Assembly (NCBI GenBank): GCA_018262455.1
Contig: JAGSPR010000202.1
Coordinates: forward strand, 1-11,495
From: Deltaproteobacteria bacterium
GTDB lineage: Bacteria > Myxococcota > Polyangia > Haliangiales > Haliangiaceae
DNA length: 11,495 nucleotides
Reading direction: 5' to 3'
This document shows, piece after piece, positions 1 through 10,829 of this stretch. Under the pieces are notes generated by a model that did not search any database, was not told where the DNA came from, and worked only from the letters and a program-made list of their open reading frames with translations. Within the stretch, counting starts at the first letter, position 1; each line of letters opens with the position of its first letter. The translations under genes were made by a program, and so were the position numbers.

Positions 1-1
1 C

Positions 2-1035
<1,034 letters not shown>

Positions 1036-1036
<1 letters not shown>

Positions 1037-1254
1037 TGCCCGATCCGATGGGCAAGGGGCCGGTGGCGATCGAGCTCAACCACACGCTCGCCGAGCTGCT
1101 GGCCCGGCTCTGCGTGGAGCTCGACACTGAAGATGCCACCGGCGTCATGTCCCGCGCGCTGGGCCTGCTCGAGATGGTGCAACGCACGAAGCGCCAGGGC
1201 GGCCGGCTCTGCTTCGTCAACGAACGCGGCGACGTCGCCGACGTGATTATCTAG
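1036..1254 (+). CDS. Small ribbon-helix-helix-like protein, function unknown
   Basis: This 72-residue protein starts at the ATG at 1036-1038, whose A is the last base of the prkA stop (TAATG), so translation is probably coupled to prkA. A short strand (VAIELN) is followed by a helix ([14 protein letters not shown]), a polar turn (DTEDATG), a second helix ([18 protein letters not shown]) and a C-terminal strand pair ([18 protein letters not shown]). That layout resembles the ribbon-helix-helix/CopG-like proteins that carry a short C-terminal beta extension. I infer a dimeric DNA-binding or protein-binding factor, but no basic ribbon for DNA contact is obvious, so a purely protein-protein role is equally possible. 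Its place between prkA and yeaH suggests a regulatory or adaptor role in the PrkA pathway. Codon use and GC look like the neighbours, so it is probably a real gene. Confidence 0.72.
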
Positions 1255-1260
1255 GCCAAA

Positions 1261-1267
1261 GAGGAGG
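1261..1267 (+). promoter_or_regulatory. Strong ribosome binding site for yeaH
   Basis: GAGGAGG lies seven bases before the ATG at 1275 and is the best Shine-Dalgarno match in the left operon. It supports that start and suggests that the yeaH-type protein is translated independently of the small gene upstream. Confidence 0.75.
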
Positions 1268-1274
1268 ATCGAGC

Positions 1275-2384
<1,110 letters not shown>

Positions 2385-2386
2385 TC

Positions 2387-2425
2387 ATGGAGAGCCTGGA
2401 GACGGCCGAGGCCGGACTACGATGA
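2387..2425 (+). CDS. Possible 12-codon leader ORF coupling yeaH to spoVR
   Basis: An ATG two bases after the yeaH stop opens a 12-residue frame ([12 protein letters not shown]) whose TGA overlaps the spoVR ATG as ATGA (2422-2425). A purine-rich GGAAGGG at 2371-2377 sits nine bases before this ATG, whereas spoVR itself has no convincing Shine-Dalgarno. I infer a translational relay rather than a functional peptide. It could also be chance in a 37-base gap. Confidence 0.35.
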   Translation: MESLETAEAGLR

Positions 2426-3921
2426 CCATCAAGCGGTTCCCCGCCTACCTGCGCGACATGCAGGAGGAGATCGAGGCGCATGCGAAGCGCTTCGGGCTCG
2501 ATTTCTTTCCGATCCTGTACGAGGTCCTCGACTACAAGACGATGAACGAGGTCGCCGCATACGGCGGCTTCCCGACGCGCTATCCGCACTGGCGCTTCGG
2601 CATGGACTACGAGCAACTCTCGAAGAGCTACGAGTGGGGCCTCTCGAAGATCTACGAGATGGTGATCAACACCAACCCCGCATACGCCTACTTGCTCGAG
2701 GGAAACTCGCTCACCGATCAGAAGATCGTGATGGCGCACGTCTGCGCCCACGTGGACTTCTTCAAGCACAACTACTTCTTCTCGAAGACCGACCGCAAGA
2801 TGATCGACGGGATGGCCAACCACGCCTCGCGCGTGCGTCGTCACATGGCTCGGCATGGTCAGGATGTCGTGGAGGACTTCATCGACACCTGCCTCTCGCT
2901 CGAGAACCTGATCGATCCGATGTCGCCGTACATCATGCGGCAGCGCGACAAGGTCGAGGAGTCTGACGACGACGAGCAGCAGGACAAGTCCGGGCGCCTG
3001 CGCGCCAAGGGCTACATGGAGTCGTTCATCAACCCGCCCGAGTACCTCGCCGCGCAGAAGAAGAAGCGCGAGGACGAGGAGAAGCGTCAGAAGCGGCGGT
3101 TCCCCGAGCAACGGCAGCGCGACGTGCTGGCGTTCCTGATCGAGCACGCGCCGCTCGATCACTGGCAGCGCGACGTGCTCGAGATCGTGCGCGACGAGGC
3201 GTACTACTTCGCGCCCCAGGCGATGACGAAGATCATGAACGAGGGCTGGGCCGTGTACTGGCACTCCCGGATCCTCACGGAGAAGGCGCTCCAGGCGTCC
3301 GAGATCATCGACTACGCCGACGCCAACTCGGGCGTGCTCGCGGTGTCGCCGGGCCGGCTCAACCCCTACAAGCTCGGCGTCGAGCTGTTCCGCAGCATCG
3401 AGGATCGCTGGAACCGCGGTCAGTTCGGCAAGGAGTGGGACGAGTGTGACTCGATGGATCTCAAGCGCAACTGGGACCGGCGGACCGGGCTCGGCGCGGC
3501 CCGGATCTTCGAGGTCCGCAAGCTCTACAACGACATCACGTTCATCGACGAGTTCTTCACCCTCGAGTTCTGCATCGAGCAGAAGTTCTATTCGTTCGGC
3601 TTCTCGGAGCGCAGCGGCAACTGGGAGATCATGAGCCGCGAGTTCAAGAAGGTGAAGGATCAGCTGCTGCGGATGCTCACGAACCGCGGCCAGCCGGTCA
3701 TCGAGGTCGAGGACGGCAACTTCGACAACAAGAGCGAGCTCCTGTTGCGACACATCCATGAGGGTACGGACCTCGATGGCGCGCAGGCTCGCGACACGCT
3801 GCGCAACGCGAGCAAGCTGTGGACCCGCCCGGTGAGCCTGCTGACCAAGATCGAGGGCAAGGGCAAGCTCCTGCGCTGCGAGGACGGCAACCTGAGCGAA
3901 CGCAGCGCGGAGTACGTATGA
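2422..3921 (+). CDS. spoVR: SpoVR family protein (YcgB-like)
   Basis: The product has 499 residues, the usual length for the family (SpoVR about 468, YcgB about 510). The N-terminal half holds the signature regions: [20 protein letters not shown], then [26 protein letters not shown], then [17 protein letters not shown] (H106, H110, H116). Further on is [18 protein letters not shown] (E274, W276, H281). A charged Lys/Glu/Arg-rich stretch lies at about residues 185-235. The H-x3-H plus E-G-W-A arrangement looks like a possible metal site; that is my inference, as the biochemical function of SpoVR is not known. Family knowledge: needed for spore cortex formation in Bacillus and induced with yeaGH in enterobacteria. 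The ATG at 2422 overlaps the stop of the mini-ORF and lacks a clear ribosome site. It belongs to the prkA-yeaH cluster. Confidence 0.95.
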   Translation: MTIKRFPAYLRDMQEEIEAHAKRFGLDFFPILYEVLDYKTMNEVAAYGGFPTRYPHWRFGMDYEQLSKSYEWGLSKIYEMVINTNPAYAYLLEGNSLTDQKIVMAHVCAHVDFFKHNYFFSKTDRKMIDGMANHASRVRRHMARHGQDVVEDFIDTCLSLENLIDPMSPYIMRQRDKVEESDDDEQQDKSGRLRAKGYMESFINPPEYLAAQKKKREDEEKRQKRRFPEQRQRDVLAFLIEHAPLDHWQRDVLEIVRDEAYYFAPQAMTKIMNEGWAVYWHSRILTEKALQASEIIDYADANSGVLAVSPGRLNPYKLGVELFRSIEDRWNRGQFGKEWDECDSMDLKRNWDRRTGLGAARIFEVRKLYNDITFIDEFFTLEFCIEQKFYSFGFSERSGNWEIMSREFKKVKDQLLRMLTNRGQPVIEVEDGNFDNKSELLLRHIHEGTDLDGAQARDTLRNASKLWTRPVSLLTKIEGKGKLLRCEDGNLSERSAEYV

Positions 3922-3967
3922 TTTCGATCGATCGGGAAGGTTGGTTGGGCTCGGAAGCGGCGCACTC

Positions 3968-4885
3968 GTGAGGCTCTGGGCGTGGGGGCAGAGCGATCCC
4001 GGGCGCAAGCGCGAGCGCAACGAGGATTCCTACCTCGTCGATCCCGAGGCCGGCGTGATGGCGGTCGCGGACGGGATGGGTGGTCATCAAGGCGGCGCGA
4101 CGGCGAGCCGGATGGCCGTCGAGTACCTCGGCCGCGAACTGGGTGCGGCCCGCGGCAACTTCGACCAGGCGCTGGAGGATCAGATCGCGGTGGGCCTGCG
4201 TACCACCGAGGAGATGCCGGCCGTCGACTCGGCCACGGGTGGCGCGATGACGCCGACCTCGCCGCGCCAGCTCGCGGCCGCGTCGATCGCGCCTGTCACC
4301 CTCGGAGACGAGCAGACGCCGGTCGCCCGCATCCTCGGGTTCTCCCCGGCGCTCGAGCTGATGCGCAACGTCGTGCGACGTGCGAGCTCGGCGATCTTCG
4401 AAGCGGCCTGGCAGAAGCCGGAGCTCCGCGGCATGGGCACCACGCTCACCGCGTTGCTCGTGCACGGCGGGCGCGCGCACGTGGTCCACGCCGGGGACTC
4501 CCGGTGCTACATGTTCCGCGATGGTCAGCTCAAGCAGCTCACCGACGATCACTCGTGGATCGCCGAGCAGCTGCGTAGCGGCACGATCAGCGAGGCCGAT
4601 GCGAAGAACAGCAAGTTCCGCCACGTGATCACGAAGTCGATCGGCTTCGAGCGCGACATCGAGGCCGACATGAAGAGCGTGCCGGTCTCGGCGGGAGACT
4701 GCTTTCTGCTGTGCTCTGACGGCATGTCGAACTACATCGAGCACGGGGAGCTCGAGCGGATCGTGGCCATGACCTGGTACCGGCGGCTCCCGGCGACGTT
4801 GATCGAGCTCGCGAACAATCGGGGTGGCGATGACAACATCACCGTCGTCGTCGGGCTCGTGGCGAACGTCCCGCCTTCGGCCTGA
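3968..4885 (+). CDS. PP2C-type Ser/Thr protein phosphatase with a long insert
   Basis: This is a soluble, cytoplasmic metal-dependent phosphatase of 305 residues. Motifs in order: RNEDSY (17-22), [11 protein letters not shown] (33-43) with metal ligand D35, GMGTT (155-159), HAGDSRCY (174-181), TDDHSW (192-197), CSDGMSN (249-255) with D251, and GGDDNITV (286-293) with D289. All core Asp ligands are present, so it should be active. About 60 extra Ala/Ser/Thr-rich residues (roughly 60-125) lie between the first metal motif and GMGTT; bacterial PP2Cs of this type are usually 240-260 residues. The frame opens at a TTG (3941), but that has no room for a ribosome site. GTG 3968 has GGAAG ten bases upstream and gives the usual family N-terminus ([14 protein letters not shown]). 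It lies 46 bases after spoVR in the same direction, so it may reverse PrkA phosphorylation; that is inference. Confidence 0.9.
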   Translation: MRLWAWGQSDPGRKRERNEDSYLVDPEAGVMAVADGMGGHQGGATASRMAVEYLGRELGAARGNFDQALEDQIAVGLRTTEEMPAVDSATGGAMTPTSPRQLAAASIAPVTLGDEQTPVARILGFSPALELMRNVVRRASSAIFEAAWQKPELRGMGTTLTALLVHGGRAHVVHAGDSRCYMFRDGQLKQLTDDHSWIAEQLRSGTISEADAKNSKFRHVITKSIGFERDIEADMKSVPVSAGDCFLLCSDGMSNYIEHGELERIVAMTWYRRLPATLIELANNRGGDDNITVVVGLVANVPPSA

Positions 4886-4909
4886 ACATCGCTGGACATA
4901 CGAAGTTGC

Positions 4910-4939
4910 TTGACGGCCTCTGGCTGGGCTCGGTATGTC
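4910..4939 (+). promoter_or_regulatory. Candidate sigma-70-like promoter
   Basis: TTGACG at 4910-4915 (five of six to the -35 consensus) is followed after 18 bases by TATGTC at 4934-4939, a weak -10. The predicted transcription start would fall at or near the ATG at 4945, giving a leaderless or nearly leaderless message for the small membrane protein. The -10 match is poor, so confidence is low. Confidence 0.3.
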
Positions 4940-4944
4940 GAGGC

Positions 4945-5280
4945 ATGGCCTTCGAGGACGTCGCGCGGCGGATGCAGGAGCGGCATCAGGGTGAGGGGCT
5001 TCCGCCCCTGCCTCCCACCTTTCCGAGCACGCCTCATGATCGCGGTTTTCATGAACCGATGATGGAACACCTGGCGGACGTGCAACGCCGTGAGGCTCGC
5101 TCGAGAGGGACCACCGACATCGTGTTCGGGATCATCCTGCTCATCGTCGGCATCGGCATCACCGCCGCCACGTACGGGGGCGCATCACGCCAGGGCGGCA
5201 CGTACATCGTCGCGTACGGGCCGATCGTCGTCGGCGTGATCAAGCTCGTCCGCGGACTCGTCCGGCTCGGCAGCGCGTAG
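4945..5280 (+). CDS. Small membrane protein with two predicted transmembrane helices
   Basis: This is a 111-residue protein of unknown function. The N-terminal ~55 residues are polar and Pro/His-rich (LPPLPPTFP near residue 20), with a basic patch (RREARSR) just before the membrane. Two hydrophobic stretches follow, TDIVFGIILLIVGIGITAAT and IVAYGPIVVGVIKLVRGL, separated by a Gly-rich loop. The layout resembles small uncharacterised two-helix proteins found in many bacteria beside signalling genes. The frame could start at TTG 4906, but ATG 4945 fits the candidate promoter and avoids an implausible extension. No strong Shine-Dalgarno is seen for either. It follows the phosphatase by 59 bases and ends nine bases before a convergent lipoprotein gene. 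Confidence 0.65.
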   Translation: MAFEDVARRMQERHQGEGLPPLPPTFPSTPHDRGFHEPMMEHLADVQRREARSRGTTDIVFGIILLIVGIGITAATYGGASRQGGTYIVAYGPIVVGVIKLVRGLVRLGSA

Positions 5281-5289
5281 CGCGCCGAC

Positions 5290-5733
5290 TCAACGCGCGA
5301 CGGTGGCCGCCGGCGTCGGCTCGGGTGGCGCGATGATCTTGACCGCGATCTCGCGTCCACCGCCCTTGCTGTGCAGGTGCAGCCTGGTCAGCCCCGGGGT
5401 CTTGCCAACGATGACGACCGCGGCCGTGGACGCCTGACCCGCGAACCCGTTGACCTGCAGTGTCCCGAGCGAAGCCGCGTGGACCTCGGCGATCTTGGGG
5501 TCGTCGGAGATGACCGATAGTTGCTCGCAGGGACCGGTCTGGTAGCAAGTCACGGCGAGCGCGACGCCTTGCGAGAGCTCGAGGCGGTAGCTCTTGATGC
5601 CCCAGAATCCGCGGACCTCGTCGAGCCGCGCGGAGCGCCCCGGAGGCGCCGGCGACTGGGCGCTGAGCGTCGGCGCGCAGGCCGTGACCGAGGCGACCAC
5701 GAGGCCGCACAAGACGCTTGCGAGCCGGCTCAC
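5290..5733 (-). CDS. Putative lipoprotein with one Ig-like (BIG2-like) domain
   Basis: The 147-residue product starts at GTG and has a lipoprotein signal peptide: MSRLAS, a hydrophobic core, and the lipobox V-T-A-C with C19 as the lipidation site. There is no Asp after the Cys, so by the E. coli rule it would go to the outer membrane. After a Pro/Ser-rich linker, about residues 40-137 look like a beta-sandwich: VISDDPKIAEVHAA, then GFAGQASTAAVVIVGKTPG, then LHLHSKGGGREIAVKI, the spacing seen in BIG2-type repeats. Two Cys in CYQTGPC (near residues 63-69) could form a disulphide in the periplasm. Its GTG overlaps the TGA of the upstream lipoprotein (5730-5733), so the two are probably co-translated. 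The precise role is unknown. Confidence 0.75.
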   Translation of the reverse strand: MSRLASVLCGLVVASVTACAPTLSAQSPAPPGRSARLDEVRGFWGIKSYRLELSQGVALAVTCYQTGPCEQLSVISDDPKIAEVHAASLGTLQVNGFAGQASTAAVVIVGKTPGLTRLHLHSKGGGREIAVKIIAPPEPTPAATVAR

Positions 5734-6371
5734 TGGACGACCTCGATGTCGACGGTCGTCCTGATGTCGCCGAGCGCCACCGTGACCGTAATCTTGCCGG
5801 GTGTGCGCGCTCGCAGCCGTCGGCGATCCGACGAACCGTCCCTGAGCACGGAGATCGTCCGGTCATCCGACACCGACCAGATCACGTCGCCGTCGCCGGT
5901 GAGCCGCTGTGCACCGTTCCACAGGGTGGGCTGGATCGTGAGGTCCTCGCCGACCGCGAGGCCGATCGCGCCACCGATCCGATCGCCATCGCGGCGCGCG
6001 AGCGTGATCTTCGTGACCGGCGCGACCCAGACGTGCACGAAGTCAACGACCGAGCCGTCATCGGTCGTGATCAAGACGGCGCTCGCGCCGGGCTTGTGCG
6101 CGACGAGCATTCCGTCTTCCACCGCAAGCACGTCGGGGGATGCACTCTCGAGTCGCAACGTCGGCGTCGAGCTGCCGGCGACCTCGGCGGACACGTCCGG
6201 GTAGAAGTGGGTGCCGATCGCGAGCGGCGCCAGCGGATGGCGCCGGGCACACGCCTGGTCGCCGGCCGCGCACTGACCCGCGAGAGTTGCCTGGTGGAGT
6301 GCTCCTGTAGCGCACGCGGCGACCAGGGGGAGGGGAACGGCGAGGCGTAGCATCGGGCGCATATGCTGCAC
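5730..6371 (-). CDS. Putative lipoprotein with two Ig-like (BIG2-like) domains
   Basis: The frame is open back to 6518, but the likely start is the GTG at 6371, preceded by GAGGG at a spacing of six bases. This gives 213 residues with a good signal peptide (basic RPMLR, then LAVPLPL) and the lipobox V-A-A-C at C20. ATG 6362 and ATG 6353 would give the same mature protein. After a short Cys pair (QCAAGDQAC), two beta-rich segments follow: one with LESASPDVLAVEDGMLVAHKPG and one with DVIWSVSDDRTISVLRDGSS then ARTPGKITVTVALGDI. Both fit the S-D-x-x-V...G-x-x-x-A/T pattern of bacterial Ig-like domain 2. It is the first gene of a two-gene unit with the smaller lipoprotein. I infer a surface or periplasmic binding role, with no specific partner. 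Confidence 0.75.
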   Translation of the reverse strand: MQHMRPMLRLAVPLPLVAACATGALHQATLAGQCAAGDQACARRHPLAPLAIGTHFYPDVSAEVAGSSTPTLRLESASPDVLAVEDGMLVAHKPGASAVLITTDDGSVVDFVHVWVAPVTKITLARRDGDRIGGAIGLAVGEDLTIQPTLWNGAQRLTGDGDVIWSVSDDRTISVLRDGSSDRRRLRARTPGKITVTVALGDIRTTVDIEVVQ

Positions 6372-6441
6372 GAACGGCCCTCGTGGAGCACGCTTACATG
6401 TTCGAGTTTCACCACGCCACGACGTCGGGTATGAAGGGATC
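6372..6441. promoter_or_regulatory. Divergent intergenic region between lipoprotein and phosphatase genes
   Basis: These 70 bases must hold the start signals of both divergent genes. On the plus strand TATGAA at 6430-6435 is a possible -10 that would put the start of transcription at about the GTG at 6442, without a convincing -35. On the minus strand GAGGG (just before 6371) serves the lipoprotein. No strong consensus promoter pair or operator is visible. Confidence 0.35.
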
Positions 6442-7443
6442 GTGAACTGCTCGCAACTGCTGGTCGTGCTCGCGGTTGCCGGTGGCTGTGACCGGGGCCA
6501 CCCCGAGAGCTCTGCCACGCAGCCACCGCCGACGCCGGTGAGCGATCCGGTCGCGGCGACGCCGGCCGCGCCTGCGAAGTGCTCGCTCTCGGCGGTCGCG
6601 GTGCGGCGGCCGATGCCGCGACGCCTGGTCGCGATCGGCGATCTCCACGGAGATCTCGGGGGTGCACGTGCGGCGCTGCGTGCGGCAGGCGCGATCGACG
6701 ATCGAGATCACTGGATCGGGGGCGAGCTCGTGGTCGTCCAGACCGGAGACATCCTCGATCGCGGCGACGACGAGCAGGCGATTCTCGACCTCGTCGCGCG
6801 TCTCGAGGGGGAGGCGAAGGCCTCCGGCGGCGCGATGATCATGCTGATCGGCAACCACGAGCTCATGAACGCCGCCGGGGACCTGCGCTACGTCACCCCG
6901 GGAGGGCTCGTCGACTTCGAGGACGTGCCCGGGCTGGACACCAGCAAGCTCGCCAACGCACCCGAGCGAACGCGGGCTCGGCTCGCGGCCTTCGCCCCGG
7001 GTGGCGTGTACGCGAGGTGGATCGCGCAGCACGCGGTGATCGCGATCGTGGGCGACACCGTGTTCGCGCATGCCGGCGTGCTCGGCGATTGGGCCACCAA
7101 GGTCGAGGAAGTCAACCAGTCCTCGCGGTGCTGGCTCGACGGCCAGGCGGGTGGCCCCCAGGCCGCTCCGCCCACGCTCACCGCGGACGACAGCCCGGTG
7201 TGGACGCGCGAGATCGGGCGCGAGCAGGCGGACTGCGCTCGGGTCAGCGCGGCGCTCGACGCGCTTGGCGCCCACCGGATGGTGGTCGGCCACACCGTGC
7301 AGCCACGTGGGATCAACGTGGCCTGCGACGACCGGATCTGGCGCATCGATGTCGGGCTCGCGAAGGTCTACGGCGGCCCGATCGAGGTGCTCGAGCTGTC
7401 TCCCGACGCGCCGCCGAAAGTCCTGCGCGGCACTCGCCCGTAG
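6442..7443 (+). CDS. Exported metallophosphoesterase, Shewanella-like (PPP-type) protein phosphatase family
   Basis: The product has 333 residues starting at GTG, the only usual start codon that keeps the N-terminal export signal. The N-terminus is hydrophobic with a possible lipobox (V-A-G-G-C16), but it lacks the usual basic residues, so lipidation is uncertain. A Pro/Ala linker follows. The catalytic core has all PPP signatures: GDLHGD (66-71), GDILDRG (102-108) and GNHE (137-140), then H210 in FAHAGVL and H284 in VVGHTVQ, the two late metal ligands. The sequence ends with a typical YGGPIEVLEL strand. These motifs, the loop after GNHELMN and the VGHTVQPRG segment fit the bacterial SLP group, which dephosphorylate phosphopeptides, including phosphotyrosine in some members. 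A periplasmic location would be notable for such an enzyme. AAGGGA lies only about two bases before the GTG. Confidence 0.85.
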   Translation: MNCSQLLVVLAVAGGCDRGHPESSATQPPPTPVSDPVAATPAAPAKCSLSAVAVRRPMPRRLVAIGDLHGDLGGARAALRAAGAIDDRDHWIGGELVVVQTGDILDRGDDEQAILDLVARLEGEAKASGGAMIMLIGNHELMNAAGDLRYVTPGGLVDFEDVPGLDTSKLANAPERTRARLAAFAPGGVYARWIAQHAVIAIVGDTVFAHAGVLGDWATKVEEVNQSSRCWLDGQAGGPQAAPPTLTADDSPVWTREIGREQADCARVSAALDALGAHRMVVGHTVQPRGINVACDDRIWRIDVGLAKVYGGPIEVLELSPDAPPKVLRGTRP

Positions 7444-7473
7444 CGCCGAGCGGGCCGAGCTCGCCGAGCGGGG

Positions 7474-7477
<4 letters not shown>
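7440..7477. terminator. Candidate bidirectional hairpin between convergent genes
   Basis: GTAGC (7440-7444) pairs with GCTAC (7473-7477), and a further CCG/CGG pairing follows inside after one G-G mismatch. The stem spans the TAG stop codons of both convergent genes. There is no T-run on either side, so it would be an atypical terminator. An 11-base direct repeat (CGCCGAGCGGG at 7444-7454 and 7462-7472) lies inside. Confidence 0.35.
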
Positions 7478-9504
<2,027 letters not shown>

Positions 9505-9505
9505 T

Positions 9506-9521
9506 GGCGTAATTCTACGCC
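9506..9521 (-). promoter_or_regulatory. Inverted repeat just upstream of the TSP3 protein start
   Basis: GGCGTA-ATTC-TACGCC is a perfect 6-base inverted repeat with a 4-base spacer, ending one base from the ATG at 9504. In RNA it would form a small hairpin covering the place where a ribosome site should be; no Shine-Dalgarno is visible here. It could be a translational control hairpin or an operator. It may also be chance. Confidence 0.35.
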
Positions 9522-9590
9522 GGTTGCCGAGCACGCGGAAAGTACCCGGCCGATACCTACATGCGGCACCGGGGTAGGGGCGGCTCGCCG

Positions 9591-10373
9591 CTACTTGGGT
9601 AAGGTCATGTTGAAGGTCCAGACGACGACCGAGCTGACGGGCCTGTCGTTGGTGTCCTTGGCGGGCTGGAACTCGATCTTGCGAGCCCGCTCGAGCGCGA
9701 GCTCGTCGAGCCCGTGGCCGAGGTGGTTGAGCAGGACCGTCGCCTTGACCTTGCCCTGGTCATCGACCACCAGGCGGACCTGGATCGGGCCCTCGATTCC
9801 GAGCCTGCGTGCCTCTGCCGGGTAGTCCTTGCCGGCCTCGAAGTAGCCGTAGTCGCCTTTCGGGAGCGCACGCGTCTTGATCGCGGCGACCGAGACCGGT
9901 ACCGGGACATCGCCCGAGCCTGCCCCCTCGCCGGAGCCGGTGCCCCCACCGGTCCCGCCGCGACCGACGTGGCCGGTGGTGCGCTTGCCGACTCCGACCG
10001 CGACCCCGGTGGCCGAGACCGCGATGTCCGGCATGGCGATCGTGGGATCTCCGCCGGACGTCACCTCGCTCGGGACGGGGACCTCGGTTTGCTGCACCGT
10101 GGTCGATGCGCGCACCGCTGCCGGCCTCGTGGTGCGGGGCCGCGGCTTGACCGTGGTGTCCTGCGAGGGTGGCGGCTCGGCCCGCGCCTGGACCGGGGGC
10201 GGCGGGGGCTTGAGCACCGGCTCGACCTTGACCTCGAAGTACTCGAGGTGCGGCGCCACCTCGGCCACGTCGGGCGGGTGGGTCACCATGGCGATGTCGA
10301 GCGACACGACGAAGATCGTGTGGATCGCCAGCGTGCCGGCGAGCACGAGCACGATCGGCGAGTCCCAGCGCAC
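9591..10373 (-). CDS. tonB: TonB family energy-transducing protein
   Basis: This 260-residue protein starts at GTG 10373. It has a single N-terminal transmembrane anchor (about residues 6-28, PIVLVLAGTLAIHTIFVV) with H18 in the position of the conserved TonB histidine that couples to ExbB/ExbD. A Pro/Lys/Arg-rich periplasmic stretch (about 50-85, including PPPPP) and an unusually Gly-rich linker (about 125-155, GRGGTGGGTGSGEGAG) follow. The C-terminal TonB domain starts at Y184 (YPAEARRLGIEG) and runs through VRLVVDDQGKVKATVLL to the VVVWTFNMTL strand. Role: it carries energy from the ExbB/ExbD motor to outer-membrane partners. It is preceded by exbD with a 48-base gap that holds a small hairpin, and followed by the TSP3 protein. 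Family assignment is firm; its outer-membrane client is unknown. Confidence 0.9.
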   Translation of the reverse strand: MRWDSPIVLVLAGTLAIHTIFVVSLDIAMVTHPPDVAEVAPHLEYFEVKVEPVLKPPPPPVQARAEPPPSQDTTVKPRPRTTRPAAVRASTTVQQTEVPVPSEVTSGGDPTIAMPDIAVSATGVAVGVGKRTTGHVGRGGTGGGTGSGEGAGSGDVPVPVSVAAIKTRALPKGDYGYFEAGKDYPAEARRLGIEGPIQVRLVVDDQGKVKATVLLNHLGHGLDELALERARKIEFQPAKDTNDRPVSSVVVWTFNMTLPK

Positions 10374-10389
10374 GGACCTGAGCGTAGCA

Positions 10390-10406
10390 GACCCCCCGGC
10401 GGGGTC
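10390..10406 (-). promoter_or_regulatory. Hairpin in the exbD-tonB gap
   Basis: GACCCC (10390-10395) and GGGGTC (10401-10406) form a 6-base GC-rich stem with a 5-base loop between the exbD stop and the tonB start. No T-run follows on the minus strand, so it is not a standard terminator. It might stabilise the exbBD message or lower tonB expression. Confidence 0.35.
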
Positions 10407-10421
10407 ACGCGCGGACCGCGC

Positions 10422-10829
10422 TCAGGGCCGCTCGTTCTCGAGCGCGATCGGCAAGCCGGCCTGCTGGACGAGATCGATCGCGTGCATCACGTTCTGGTAG
10501 GGACCGGTCTTGGAGCCAGCGATGATGGCCTTGGGCTTGTCCGAGGTGGCGGCGATGGCCTTGATCCGCGCGAGCGCGCTGGCATCGTCATTGAAGGGAT
10601 CGCCGTTGACGAACAGCTGGCCCTTCTCGTTGACCGAGACGCGCAGGGTGCTCTGGACCTCACCGCCGGTCGCCGCCTTCGGCTTGTCGATCTCGACCCC
10701 GCGCGCGACGATCAGCTTGGCCGTGACCATGAACACGACGAGCAGCACGAGCACGACATCGACGAACGGCGTGACATTGATGTCGGTGATCGCCGCGTCG
10801 TCGTCGTCCTTGTAGAGGCTACTCGCCAT
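10422..10829 (-). CDS. exbD: ExbD/TolR family biopolymer transport protein
   Basis: The 135-residue product is the normal length for the family. A short acidic cytoplasmic N-terminus (KDDDDAAITDINVTPF) leads into one transmembrane helix (VDVVLVLLVVFMVTAKLIVA). D24 is the conserved membrane Asp that carries protons in ExbD, TolR and MotB-like proteins. A periplasmic domain of about 90 residues (STLRVSVNEKGQLFVNG, then KAIIAGSKTGPYQNVMHAIDLVQQAGL) follows. The ATG at 10829 lies 11 bases inside the end of exbB and is preceded by GGTGGAG at a spacing of about seven, so the two genes are coupled. It could be called TolR-like on sequence alone. The neighbouring tonB favours ExbD, although the TSP3/OmpA-type gene downstream is also reminiscent of Tol-Pal loci. 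Confidence 0.92.
   Translation of the reverse strand: MASSLYKDDDDAAITDINVTPFVDVVLVLLVVFMVTAKLIVARGVEIDKPKAATGGEVQSTLRVSVNEKGQLFVNGDPFNDDASALARIKAIAATSDKPKAIIAGSKTGPYQNVMHAIDLVQQAGLPIALENERP

Noticed and set aside
3925..3934. CGATCGATCG palindrome between spoVR and the phosphatase gene
   Set aside because: GATC-rich words recur all over this window as codon pairs. A single short palindrome without other signals is not enough to call an operator.
3698..4744. A 348-residue minus-strand open frame opposite the phosphatase
   Set aside because: It is Arg/Ala/His-rich without domain signals. The intact PP2C motifs on the plus strand explain the region.
5280..5298. GCGCG...CGCGC hairpin between the convergent ends of the membrane protein and the lipoprotein
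   Set aside because: It has only a 5-base stem with a 9-base loop, no T-run, and simple CG-alternating sequence that is common here by chance.
6372..6518. N-terminal extension of the larger Ig-like lipoprotein up to 6518
   Set aside because: It would bury the signal peptide and lipobox about 50 residues inside the protein and would overlap the divergent phosphatase gene.
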